Of a stretch of DNA of 64,000 bases, positions 10,685 to 22,000 are shown piece after piece; the stretch's first letter is position 1, and every line of letters starts with the position of its first letter. Position numbers and translations under genes: made by a program. Location: NCBI GenBank assembly GCA_015501595.1, contig JADNRX010000225.1, positions 1 to 64,000 of the forward strand, in the 5' to 3' direction. The notes below the pieces were generated by a model, which saw only the letters and a list, made by a program, of their open reading frames with translations, did no database searches and was not told the origin of the DNA. The DNA comes from Hymenopellis radicata (taxonomy: Eukaryota; Basidiomycota; Agaricomycetes; Agaricales; Physalacriaceae).

Positions 10685-11794
10685 ATGGATTCTTACAGGC
10701 TTAACATGTCCGCGTTCGGTCCTATCCGGGCGCAGTTGGTCTGGCTCGTTACTGGTCTGTCTTTCCATAACACAGTCTTCAATCATGCTGATGTACTGTA
10801 TGAAGGGACTTCATCCGGACTCGGCAAACGCATCGTCTTGTCTGCCCTCGCACGAGGCGACAAGGTGATCGCTACTGCGCGAAACCTCAACAAGCTCACG
10901 TCGACACTGCCGGTTCACTGTGAGAATCTCAAGACCATTGAGCTAGACGTCGACAGTGGCTATACCAACATTAAAGACACGGTTAACGAGGCAGTCAAGA
11001 TATGGGGACGCATTGATGTCTTAGTGAACAATGCGGGCATCGGTGTGAAAGCTGTCTTTGAAGAGGGAGGGTGAGTTGGCTCTTTCACCTTTTTATCGAG
11101 CCACTCTTACGCATTCGCCTCGTGCCGTTAGATCTGAAATGTTCAGACGGCAGTTCCAAACTAACGTCTTCGGGGTGATCGATGTGACGACTGCCGTGCT
11201 CCCTCATATGCGGAAGCGGGGAACTGGAACAATTGTTCAGGTTGGAAGTCGATCTTCCTGGGCAGCAGAATGTGTTCCTGTAAGCAGTCTGTCTTTCTTC
11301 CTCTAAAAACAAGATGCTCACTCAGTCACAGACTTGGGGTCAATATTCTTCTTCGAAAGCTGCCTTACGGGGTGCGTCCTTGCTTTCGAATCGTTAGTAC
11401 ATGGTCTCATATTTCTCTTTCAGCTTTCAGCGAAACCCTTGCAACAGAAGTTGAACCCTTCGGTATCCGAGTTCTTATTGCGGAACCAGCTGGCCTTGTC
11501 ACCGAAAGCATATTCTCCTTCCCATTCTACACAGACAACCCGATTTCGTCATACGAGGACGTGCGCACAGCTGCTATGCGCGATCTATCTGGGTCAGGGT
11601 TCTGCACTGGGGACGCTACGAAGGCGATGGACGTCCTCGTTGATGTCGTTCGTGGCGAAGGCAAGGCGCGGGGAAAGGAATGGCCACTTTACTTCGTCTT
11701 CGGTCCTGGAGGTGAGAAAGCAGTGAGGAGTAAATGCGAGAAGATCTTGAGGGTGATGGATGAATGGAAAGATGTTACGGATGCGCTCCTGTAG
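10685..11794 (+). CDS. Short-chain dehydrogenase/reductase, NAD(P)-dependent (intact)
   Basis: This is an oxidoreductase of the classical SDR fold with unknown substrate. Proposed exons are 10685-10754, 10806-11070, 11132-11279, 11332-11371 and 11424-11794. All introns are GT-AG and keep the frame, giving a protein of about 298 residues. The cofactor loop VTGTSSGLGKR is created by the first splice. LVNNAGIG is the structural NNAG motif, and IVQVGS leads to the catalytic Ser region. YSSSKAAL supplies the catalytic Tyr and Lys on the 40-nt fourth exon. Two in-frame starts exist (10685 and 10706); the second (MSAFGPIRAQLVWLVTG) gives the more usual short N-terminus. Codons look uninterrupted, so this gene is probably functional. 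It sits between LINE-A and a hydrolase remnant, with no obvious pathway partner. Confidence 0.85.
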
Positions 11795-12029
11795 AAAACA
11801 TTTGTAGAATACTTACCTTTTCGATTTGGGTTCGGGGTTTAACTGTACTGTATTATTATTTAGATGAACGGATAGAGCAAACACTAAGCTGTGTTTCATT
11901 TTGGGAGACTGATAAGGGTGCGCACTGCAAGATCCAGCTACAGTTCGCCAAACTAAGAGTCTCACGGAGACTCAACGTCATTGTGGGCGTCCGGAACGTT
12001 TCCATCGACGCATTTAATTAATGCAACGA

Positions 12030-12370
12030 TAACGGGATTGGTCCTGCATCATATTGAATGAGATTCTCAGAGCGTGAGAGACACGAGAAACGCACAGGTC
12101 CTCATGGGTTATACAAGAAGCGTGTGGCGCTCCATCCAAGTCTTTCAAATCAGTACGCACACCCGCGTCTTCCAATTCTGTCTTGACCTGCGTCACGCAG
12201 TCATGCGAATAGACTATATCCAACTTCCCGCGCACAAGATACACGGGAACTTGATCCGAGCTAGCTCCTCCTTCGACCACCCTTTGTGATTACAAAAGAA
12301 GTCCATCGTAGCATGGTCGTACGAAGCAAGGGCCCAGAGTACCAAGTCTTGAAGTTAATAGGAAGTGTAT
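12030..12370 (-). pseudogene. Alpha/beta-hydrolase C-terminal remnant
   Basis: The minus strand reads GWSKEELARIKFP, then in a shifted frame VPVYLVRGKLDIVYSHDC, AELEDAGVR-like and DGAPHASCITHEDL. This is the C-terminal part (Asp and His of the catalytic triad) of the same hydrolase type as the intact gene at 12875-14193. A one-base shift near 12255 separates the two parts, and no N-terminal half is present. It is probably a decayed tandem duplicate of its neighbour. The sequence 12370-12870 shows no convincing gene. Confidence 0.65.
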
Positions 12371-12874
12371 TGTGCGATCGACCTGCATAACGATGAGTTT
12401 CTTCACAACAGGCGAAAATGTGTTGGCCGCACGGTTGCATAAGAGCGTTTGACTTGTCACTGAATCCCAACTGTCGACACACCAAACATCGAGTCACGAG
12501 CAGCCGCTTCGTCGGGCGGATTTGAAATAGGCGGCCTAAGTGGCGTACCCTGGAAGATCGTTTGGTCGCCGTAGACGGAATGTAGGAAGAGGATAGTAGG
12601 CAGATCATCCTGTATACAGCATATGCATTCGATGGCGCAGAGATGATGTAGTGAAAATCAGCATGTCCGCAGGACATTTCGACAGAGAGAGTAAGCGACA
12701 AGGACAAATGAAACCTACGTGGAAGATGATGATTTTCAATATAGCGGTGGCCGGATTCCCCAGGCCTAGGAGTTACGACAACGGCAGCGTTTGACAATGA
12801 TTTACACCGCTCTAGTCCAAAAGAAACGTATCTAATCGTAAAAACACACACACAACAAAGACCTACAATGCCAA

Positions 12875-14193
12875 TCACTCATCGTCAGACCCCGAACCCT
12901 CTCCATTCTTCGACCACCCAGCCATAATCAAGTCCGCTTCATAGGGAGACGTAACCGTGTCCCGTATCGCAGGTAAGTTTGACGTTGTCGAAAGGCCGGC
13001 CACGAAGTCGTGCAGCAGCGTATTGATCGCCCTGCTGTTGATCAGCATCAATCAATCCTTCATTGCACGCGACAAAGCAGAATGACGCACCCAGAACTGC
13101 GAAGAGACACCGCCCCGAGATGCGGGCCATCCGGGACAAGGGAGACCTCTACCTGTACTTGCGCCTTCTTCAACTCCCCGGCAAATTCGTACGTATAGTT
13201 GGCGGGGTACGCGATGTCTCCTGCGCAGTGGATCAACTTGACTGGGCACGAAATGCGCCCCAGCTCAATCGGCGTGTAGGCTTTGCGATTATTGAACAAG
13301 TGAACAGTCATGAATTCATAGTCATCGAAGTTGCCGCGACCCCAACGTCGTACGCCGATAGCAACAGTAAGGGCCAGCAGCCTAATCACATCAGAGTCAT
13401 CAGCACCATTCAGTGAATAACCGAACGGAGAACGTACGCGTTCACAAGGCTGTCGACCTCGTTACTAAACGAAAGCTGCAGGCCCCCAAAGCAGGCGTCC
13501 TGAAGCGCCTCCTCATCGGGTGGATCCACGCTGAATCCCTGCTTCCAGCACTCACAGATCTCTTCTCTCCCTTCCGCAACATCTTTCGGCTTGCAAAATG
13601 AATTGAGAACGCGACGGAAAAGCTAAATGGATCAGGAGAATACCTCTACCAATCCGAGCGGCGAGATGAGAAATAGAGACGCGATAGCATCGGGGCTGTT
13701 CATGGCCAAGGCGATAGCACCGATAGTGCCCATGGACATGGCCACGAGATGGCATGGCGGGAGGTCGAGCGCTTTCTGGATTCCAATTAAGATGGATATG
13801 CCGAAGCAGAGTATTTCAGACACTGACCATGAACGCCGCGATATCCTCTCCCGCCTCATTCGCGCCGTATCCTTTCCGAACACGGTCGTTCTTCGTCTTT
13901 CCATGCCCCCGCTGATCCAAAGCGATACAATTAAACCTCCTCACTTTGGGGTCTCCAAATTGAACTGTTTTCGACAGCGATGATTAGTTATGTAAAGAAC
14001 AGACCAGAGACACAGAGGAGGCGGAGGACGTACGCTGAAAGATCTCCTGCGCGATGTAGACTGCGTGGATAAATAGGAGCGTAGGAATGCTCCGGTCGAT
14101 ATCTTTGACATCTGCGTTGTCGTTGGACGGTGTAGAGACCGTGTAGAAGATGTCGGCGTTGCCGGCAGACGTAGCAATCTTAACGAACGGCAT
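12875..14193 (-). CDS. Alpha/beta hydrolase (intact, multi-exon)
   Basis: This is a serine hydrolase of the alpha/beta fold; substrate unknown. Start ATG at 14193 gives MPFVKIATSAGN. The first exon ends TLLFIHAVYIAQEIFQ. The second carries the strand-5 elbow VAMSMGTIGA, with nucleophile Ser in A-M-S-M-G, then SLFLISPLGLVE. Later exons read CECWKQGFSV and LQLSFSNEVDSLVNA, joining across an intron to ALLALTVAIGVRRWG. Then FDDYEFMTVHLFNNRKAYTP and CPVKLIHCAGDIAYP supply the acid region, and VPDGPHLGA the catalytic His. The last exon reads INTLLHDFVAGLS and ends SGSDDE before a stop at 12875. Introns are short GT-AG and keep the frame. I see no disabling mutation. Exon borders were placed by eye, so small errors are possible. 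Confidence 0.8.
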
Positions 14194-14598
14194 CGCCTTC
14201 AATATAGATTTAGAGGGGAGGGGACGACGCAAAGGAGGATGGTAGGAGACAAAAGAAAGGTTGCAACAAGGTTGCTACATCGACCCAAATGAAATTCCCA
14301 GAAGGGCGGCCATTTCCAATGGACTGATTGGGGCGGAGCGATGGCTAAACCTGGGACAATACAATTTCACATAAGTGTGACCTGACCAAGCGCGTGGCGC
14401 TCCGAGTACTCGAATTGCTTTTTTCGTCCTACAAGTTGTCGCCGGATGCTTTGGGAGGGAGAAGAACTCTAAATCCCGTGAGGGTGGCCTCGTTCCGGTT
14501 TCCGGGGCAAAGAACAATCGGCTCCAAGGCCCAATCTGCAACCCTTCCCCCCTAATCTCATCGCCCATCGGTACCTTCCTGTCATCTCTACCACGACA

Positions 14599-15653
14599 AT
14601 GGCAGCAGAGCGTAAAGACCTATCCAGCCGGATTCTCCCTCAGATGACATTATCCGAGGGATCGAACGCGCTGACAGCCCCGCTCCCACCCCTCAACGCG
14701 ACCAACGCTGCCTTGGAACGGTTCGCGATATCTGGCGCAGTCATAGGTAAATCCAAACTCTATATCCTTGATATTTCGACGATGATGATCACGATCGCAA
14801 AGTAACAGGAGGTGCCGGCGTTCTCGGGCTGACGGCCGTACGTGCCCTTCTCGAACATGGCGCGTCGGGAATTTCCATTTTTGACGTCCCTGCGTCGTTC
14901 GCCACGTCCCAATCCGAGTTCAATAGACTGGCGGATGATTTCCCGAATGCCAAGATTATCACGAAGGTGGTGGATGTTCGGGATGACGCGATCGTCAAAA
15001 CCGCGGTGGATGAGAGTGCGAATGAGTTGGGGATCATAGAGAATCTGGTTTGTTTCGCAGGAGTGGTCGGTACTGCGCACGCACTGGACATCGACCTCGC
15101 GGAATGGAAGCGCGTCTTGGACGTGAACACCACGGGAAGCTGGGTCTGTGCGCAAGCCGTAGCAAAGTATGTGGTCAAGTACTCCATCCTTTGCCGCGCC
15201 AGCGTCTGAATGGGCGACAGGAAAATGATCTCCCAAGGAACAGGCGGGTCCATCCTCTTTACAGCCTCCATCTCCGGTCACACCGTCAACTTCCCCCAAC
15301 CCCAAGTCTCCTACAACGTATCGAAAGGCGCCATCCGCCAACTCACGCGATCCTTGAGCGCGGAGTGGGGAAGGTACGGTATACGCGTGAACAGTATTAG
15401 TCCTGGGTATATGGACACGATCCTCAACGAAGGCGAGGGTCTTGCGGAGGGACGACGGATCTGGGCTGAGCGCAACCCATTGGGTCGGATGGGTGCTCCG
15501 CAAGAATTGACGGGTGCGGTTGTGCTTCTTTGTAGCAAATGGGCGGGGAGGTATATCACTGGTGCCGATCTTCTGGTTGATGGTTAGTCCTACATTGTCA
15601 CGCTTACTTGAGATGCACTGACCAGGAACTTAGGTGGCCAATCGGTCTTTTAA
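14599..15653 (+). CDS. SDR-family polyol/sugar dehydrogenase-like protein (intact)
   Basis: This is a classical SDR. Proposed exons are 14599-14746, 14809-15166, 15221-15582 and 15634-15653, with frame kept at each junction. The cofactor motif GGAGVLGL is formed across the first splice. The acidic DVPAS segment after strand 2 suggests NAD preference. Further motifs are NLVCFAGVV (the NAG variant), ILFTASISGH (catalytic Ser), YNVSKGAI (catalytic Tyr and Lys), SPGYMDT and the C-terminal ITGADLLVDGGQSVF. The ending resembles arabinitol/sorbose/xylulose reductase-type fungal SDRs. Substrate assignment is inference from family only. The last exon encodes just six residues. Confidence 0.85.
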
Positions 15654-16117
15654 ACTTGGAGAAGGTCGAAGCAAATGTGTAGACTCCAGACAGAGTTGAA
15701 AAGCCGAATCGGAAGAGATGCCTGATTTCGAAATCGAGATCCAAGATAACCAGGGAAAGATGGGTCTAACAATAAGGTTTGTCTCAATTTGCTAATGACG
15801 CCTGCGTACGCAGCGTAATCTGCAGGTAACTGCATCAGCATTTGCCAAAACTAACATTGAGCGCTCACCATGGTGTAGTGTTGTCTTTCTTTGTAAGAAA
15901 GGCATAATGTAGCTATGAGCCAACATGGACTCATAACATGGCAATGGCGGTCCGGCTAGCCGGAGGATGTAAACCATAATAATAATATCCAGTCAGTAAG
16001 GATCAGTGGTGTATATACAACAATATATGGTACAACAACTGCCCAAGCCAACCCTCTACCGATATCGAGGGCCCTAAGATTCCAATGCATTAGCTCTCCA
16101 GCAACCAAACATCGTTC
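15654..16117. other. Intergenic, no gene seen
   Basis: This short AT-rich interval lies between the second SDR gene and the 3' end of the DUF6534 gene. No RNA gene, repeat end or coding motif was recognised. Confidence 0.5.
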
Positions 16118-16711
16118 TCAGACACTGACCTTGGGCGCAGGCACATCCTCCGACGTCGTCCGCCACGACGACGCTGCCCGCAGCGGTTGCAGCGGTGTAA
16201 GCCCACTACTGTCCGTAACTCTCGACTCCTGCGACATCGCGTTATACGTCGTCGGCGACGTCGGGGTCAGCGCATTAAAAGACAACGACTCCGCCGACCT
16301 TGGGCTATATGACGGGCTCGCTTCTGGTTGCTGTTGGTAAGCGAGTGTCGTCGGCGGGTGCGACGTCCATCCAGATGGACTCGCCATCACCCGCATCTTC
16401 ATCCGACTATCCGCTTTCTCTGCCGGATATCCGCCGCTCTGCCCTCGTCGAAGCGGGCTTAACGGAGGAAGACTCCCCGTAACTGAAGTGACATCCGGCG
16501 TTGTCGTGGTGTAATTCGTCGAGGTCTCGACATCCTCATAGTCTGGATTGAGTCCAGCGCTGAACGGGGTCGTGGTCTGGACGTCGGAGCGCCATGTGGG
16601 GTAGTTGTTCATCGTAGAGGCGACGTGTGACGTGAGCTTTTGCTTGATGATAGCGCGGTTGTTGAATGTGAGGAGGATGGTGTTGGAGTAGCTAAAAGAA
16701 CTGTTTAGAGG
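16118..16711 (-). pseudogene. 3' part of split DUF6534-type membrane protein gene
   Basis: The frame begins SSFSYSNTILLTFNNR, which fits the end of the last transmembrane helix of DUF6534 proteins (YxNSLLATLNAR). It continues as a Ser/Pro/Thr-rich cytosolic tail with many SP sites (SPLRRG, SPSYSPRSAESLS), stopping at 16118. Upstream it is cut at 16712 by LINE-B. The rest of the gene resumes at 24942. The bases shared by both sides, AAAAGAACTGTTTAGAGG, are the LINE-B target duplication (16694-16711 and 24942-24959). Confidence 0.8.
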
Positions 16712-17210
16712 GGGACCCTTGATCAAGAACCACCACCATGTGGGGTTCGGCGTCTAGCCACACCAAGCGTGGCTCGAGGGATTCTACCTGACGCGAGTCA
16801 GGTAGGATAATAAGACGTTCTCGCACCTTCACTGGTCGGGAAAAGCGTCACACAGTCCTGAGACGCGCTGGGTCTCCCGGCTTTGAGCCACTATTACGCC
16901 ACCCAAAGGCGGACAGTCGATATGCTCAGTAGGGTTGCAACCAATAACTACGCATATTATAAGCTAGTCGGCGATGATGTGTGTGCCTCAAGCAGCAACA
17001 GACGAACGCTCTGCAAGTAGTCGGAACCCCCAGCAACGATCCGAAATGATCGCGCGGAAACGAAAAATGATCCGGGATGGGACAATCCCAACCTGCTCAC
17101 TACCACCAAGATACTGGTCTCAGGAATCGACTGGGGCGGGAGGGAGCCCACCGCTGGCGCGAACGCTAACCACTCGTGCCACCGAGAAACAAAGACCATC
17201 CATAGCCACC

Positions 17211-18719
17211 ATGCCGCTCAACACGAGGCCAACAGCGCACAAAGAAATCGGAAAACAAAGGATGGCACCGACCGGTCATATATAAGGTGAAACGATCTAG
17301 TGGCATCCCTAGCCACCCGCTACATCTGCCAACCTGTCTTCCCCGCCGCCAGAAGATCCCGCCAACCCCAGTGGGCCCGCTGCAAAAAAGCGTAAAAGCA
17401 ATAACGGAGGAGCAAGGACCTCAGTGCGTAACCCAGAGCCGTAGTGACGCTCGACTGACATCCAGACAGGGAAACCACGAAGACGAAGACGACGACGAAC
17501 AGCGTCGGCGTAAAACACCCAGGCCCATTACCCTCGCAGAATTCCACTCAATGCCGTACGAGTTCCCTGACCCCCGTGTAACGACGGGCCTCCCTACCGA
17601 ACAGGACAAGTTCCCGTACGACAAGCTAGCATTTCAGGAAGCTAGCAAGCCCGAAATGACGCCGGATGGCTGCAGCATGGCCGTCACCCAAGCAGCTTAC
17701 CCAAAGATCTACGTCCCATGGAATCACCTCACCGCCGCCTTCGCGGACCCACTCCGACAAGCAATCATAGCATCCCCCAAGTCCTTCCTCGCTGCGATTC
17801 CACTTGGGGCGGGCCGAAGTGGTACGCTGACAACCCGCGTGCGGACCTGGCACTCAAAGAATTTCTGAACGCCATCGATTTCGCGAAGAAAGGTTCGCCA
17901 CGCCCATTCCTCCCCTTCGAGACGAAGGAGCCAAAGAAAGGGAGAGATGGGGAGACGCGGGCAAAGAGAAGCGCGTTCGAGAAGCCATGGCCGATCGTGA
18001 TTGAGGGGATAGCAGAGGAATTCAGAGAATATCTCCTCTGGCAACAGACCTTCGCGACTCAATCCCGCATCGTTTGGAACTTCGTCCCCTTCGACCCCGA
18101 GAGCCTCCCATGGATCATTGGCTCCTACCAGGGGAATATCGTCTCGGACGACAAGGACGACATCGCCGAGGCTCTGGCCTGCCTCAAGTTGGAGGTATGG
18201 AAGAGCACAGCCATCCAAAACCTCGTCAAACGCATTCGCCAATCCCAAGGGAAGACGGGGCATCCCATCGACTCTGTTGTAGAGATGACGAAGTCCTGGA
18301 GGCTGGTGTACATCGAAACGAAGAATCTCGAGAACGACAAGGGAGCGGTCTGGTCACTCATGGGTCTCCCCATTACTGCCGAGCTTTCTGAGCATCGCGA
18401 GCTGGCCGCGCACATCAGAAACCTCCGTGTCCGCGTCCGGTACCAGATGCTCCTGAACGTCGATAAGACTATCGGGTGCGACTGGTGCAAAAACCACGAC
18501 CATCCAAGTCACTCATGCCCATTCCCCGAGATCGATCCTGCATGGTTCGGACCCACCACTGCCGAACTCCGCCTCCGCCTCACCCATGCGACCGTCTCTG
18601 ACAAAGAACATCGCAAACCAGGAACGAGGGAAGGAGGAGTCGAGAAGAGCAAGGCCAAGAAAGGCAAGGGCAAGTCGGGTGGCGGTGAATGGACGGAAGT
18701 CCGCCGCAAGAAGAACTAG
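17211..18719 (+). pseudogene. LINE-B ORF1, gag-like RNA-binding protein (frames shifted)
   Basis: The C-terminal two thirds (about 17815-18719) read cleanly and contain the zinc knuckle CDWCKNHDHPSHSC, a C-x2-C-x4-H-x4-C motif. A Lys-rich tail (KSKAKKGKGKSGG) follows. Upstream, the segment FHSMPYEFPDPR...VPWNHLTAAF...FLAAIPLGAG is in another frame. The two join only if one base is gained or lost near 17810. A best-context ATG (GCCACCATGCC) at 17211 opens a third frame that stops at 17285. So the gag-like protein cannot be made as one chain from this copy without frameshifting. Confidence 0.65.
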
Positions 18720-19040
18720 ATACCTTACGCGAAGCATTCTCAAGTTATGATCCCTCGTACAATAAACAAATAGAAATGTCGCATTCAGTTTAAAACCCAA
18801 GAATGTCGGATAGAGAAATGGGCCCAGTGGTGAGACTGGGAAGACATGGTGTCGGCGAGAACCCTCTCGCACCTGTCGAAGCACGCTGCTGCTGAATTTA
18901 CTGACGGCTTGAAGAGGTGAGGTGGACAGGAGGCAGCGGCGGGCTATACAAAGAAACAGAGCCCACGGGAATGGTGATGCCCGTAACCAGTTTGACTATC
19001 TTTCCTCTCACCGGGGAGGAGACGTTGAGCTGGACTCACC

Positions 19041-22000
19041 TAGCACAATCTTGGATCGGCAACCCAGGTGTGTGAAAATACTAACGCTACTAACAATACA
19101 GAAATCAGGAATATTGTAAACACAGTCTTGGGAAGTTTCGGTACAGGTCTCGCGCTCCGTCGAGGCTCTGACGCACCCGCTGGTTATTCCTCATCTCGAC
19201 AAGACGGCGGCGCGAGTAGCGACAGCGGGGAACCAGCATCGGAGTTCCCTGAGGACGGGGCACGCCTGCAGTCCCAAGATCCCCCTGACAATGAAGGGAA
19301 CACGCCAGCTGCCTCCCAATCCGCATCCTATGCAGGAGAAGGAGCCCCCATGCAGGTCCGCAGTGGGAGACGCCGGAGACGTCATCGTCAAAGGCGCGAG
19401 TCGAATATTTCGACAAACTCGCGAGACTCAACCCCACACGGGAACGAGACCTCCAGAAGCGAGAGTGGTTATGCCACAAACCAAGTAGGTGAGGGGTCAT
19501 GCCCTTCACCGAACGGCTCTGATGACGAGGATGGAAACGAACCATCCTCCCAGAGAAATGATTCCCTAGGCTGCGACTCCAACGCACCTTCCGGAAATGA
19601 TCCTCCCACGAACCAGGGTGCCGCCTCGAGCGCACCAACTGAAGACGGGAACTCCCTAGGCGGCGACCCCGATGCCCCTTCCGGAGACGACCAAGATGAT
19701 GCCCAGGATAGTCAGGCTAACGAGCCAGATAGAAGCCGTCGTCAAAAGCGCGCAGCAGAACGAAAAGAAACAAAGGCAGCGATAAACGTGTCCTGCCTAA
19801 ACATCAGAGGCTTCAGCTTCCAAGGTTCAGGTGAAAGCATCCAAAATAGCAAATGGGCACATGTCAACCAGCTCCTACGGCGAACGAGAACCGGCATCCT
19901 GGTAGTCTCGGAAGCACACCTAACACAAGACAGATGTGATAATCTCGAAAATTTGTTCGGTCGACGAATGAAAATCCATTTCACCCCAGACCCGGTCGAG
20001 CCAAAGAGGAGAGCAGGTGTTGCCATTGTGGTGAATAAACAGCTGGCGATGTGGCACCACATCGAAACAAGGGTGCCAGTTCCCGGACGCGCAATGCTGC
20101 TACGGACACGGTGGTACGGCGAGAAAAACATAACAGTCCTGGGGATTTACGCGCCCAACGTAACAGCATCCGACGCGAGAGAGAGCATAGAGTTCTATAG
20201 AACCCTATATAACTGGTTTGTGCTGAATCCTTCCTGGTGGCCAGACTATATGGGCGGAGACACAAACTTCGTAGAAGACCCAGTAGACAGGTTGCCAATG
20301 CGATCAGAACACGCAGACCTATTGTCAGCTTTCGATGACCTTAAGGAACTTCTGCACCTAAGGGACGGTTGGAGAGCAACGTTCCCAGATAGGAAACAAT
20401 ACTCACATGAAGGAGTCACTACAACGAAAGATCCAGTGACGGGAGAACTCAGGTCACACCCGCACCAAGCAAGGCTCGACAGGATCTACGTCACAAACCC
20501 TCTCTTCGAAAATGCACGGCAATGGAAAATAGCCCCAACCGGCATAGCAGGGCTCGACCACGACATGGTATCAGTACAAGTGGCGCATGAAGACGCTCCA
20601 GTACTTGGTCGAGACAAGTGGGCCTGCCCGGACAAGATACTCAAAGATCGGAAGTTCGTGGCGGGAAACAAGGCCCTCGGGCTAAGCCTGCAAAGCGAGC
20701 TAGAAGAGATACGCCAAGAAGGGAGGTCAAATGAAAGAAACGCCCAACGAGCATACCACGGCTTTATAACAAAAGCAATGGAGCTGGCTAAGGAACGGGA
20801 ACGCATCGTCAAATCCCAAGGCCAGCTCAAACAAACGAAGATCGAGAAGAAGATAGAAACACTATCATCAAACACGAACCTGGACCAGATAGAACGTTCG
20901 AAACAGCTCTCACAGCTGAAAACGGATCTGAAGAACCTGAAGAAGACCGAACACGACACAGAGCGGAACTTCGTTGCAGCACGAAACCGACTTGAAGGTG
21001 AGACAGTGTCGAGATACTACTTCCAGGCAAACAAGGTGTCTAAGCCGAGAGACATAATACATGCACTCGAAGTGCCAGAGTCCCTGAACCCTACGGAGCA
21101 AAATGAACATGAGCAAAGGGGCTTCGACAATGACCAACCTCTAGACCCTCAACCTAAGTATGAGAAGTACTCACCAAAAATGGCTGATATAATGAGGGAG
21201 TATCATGGTGATACACTACAAAACGATGGTCTCGACAGCGATGAGATAGAACGAGAGGCGACGATGGACTCGATCCTGGGAAAAATCTCAGTCAAACCAT
21301 CCGAGGAAAACAAAGCGAGCTTCGAGAAGAAGCTCACACGCGAGCAAGTATTGAAACCGCTCCGCCTGTCAAAGAACGAATCTGCACCGGGGCTAAACGG
21401 CGCGTCAAACAAGTACTTCAAATCTGCAAATGACAGATTCGTTGAGGACAAGCGAAACGACCGGCCTGCCTTCGACATAGTCGGAGCACTGCTAGATGTC
21501 TTCAATGATATCGAAGAATTTGGTGTTGACGAGACCACAAACTTTGCAGAGGGATGGATGTGCCCCATATACAAAAAGAACGACCGGAACAAGATGTCAA
21601 ATTACCGACCAATCACCCTGTTGAACTGCGACTATAAATTATTCACCAAAGCACTGTCAATCAAGCTAGTGATGGCCGCACCTGAACTAATTCATAAAAA
21701 CCAGGCAGGCTTCATCCCGGGGCGACAGATCACGAATCAAACGAAACTCATCCGCATGATAATTGAACACGCCGACCTGACAGAACAAAACGGGATGGTA
21801 GTAGCCCTAGATCAGGAGAAGGCGTACGATAAGATTCGGCACGACTACCTGTGGAAAACGCTTGCAGCCTTTGGAATACCTGAAAGCTTTATAAGCACAG
21901 TGAGATCACTCTATGAGAATGCATACACGAAAGTCATGGTCAATGGATTCCTGAGTGCCCCCTTCAAGGTAACAAGGGGTGTACGTCAAGGCGATCCACT

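Noticed and set aside
12261..12878. A 205-codon minus-strand frame as a membrane protein
   Set aside because: It starts with a non-ATG codon, lacks conserved motifs, and overlaps the hydrolase remnant in another frame.
16974..17285. A 100-codon frame at the LINE-B 5' end as a separate gene
   Set aside because: It overlaps the leader, has no recognisable domain and only its last 25 codons start at a good ATG.
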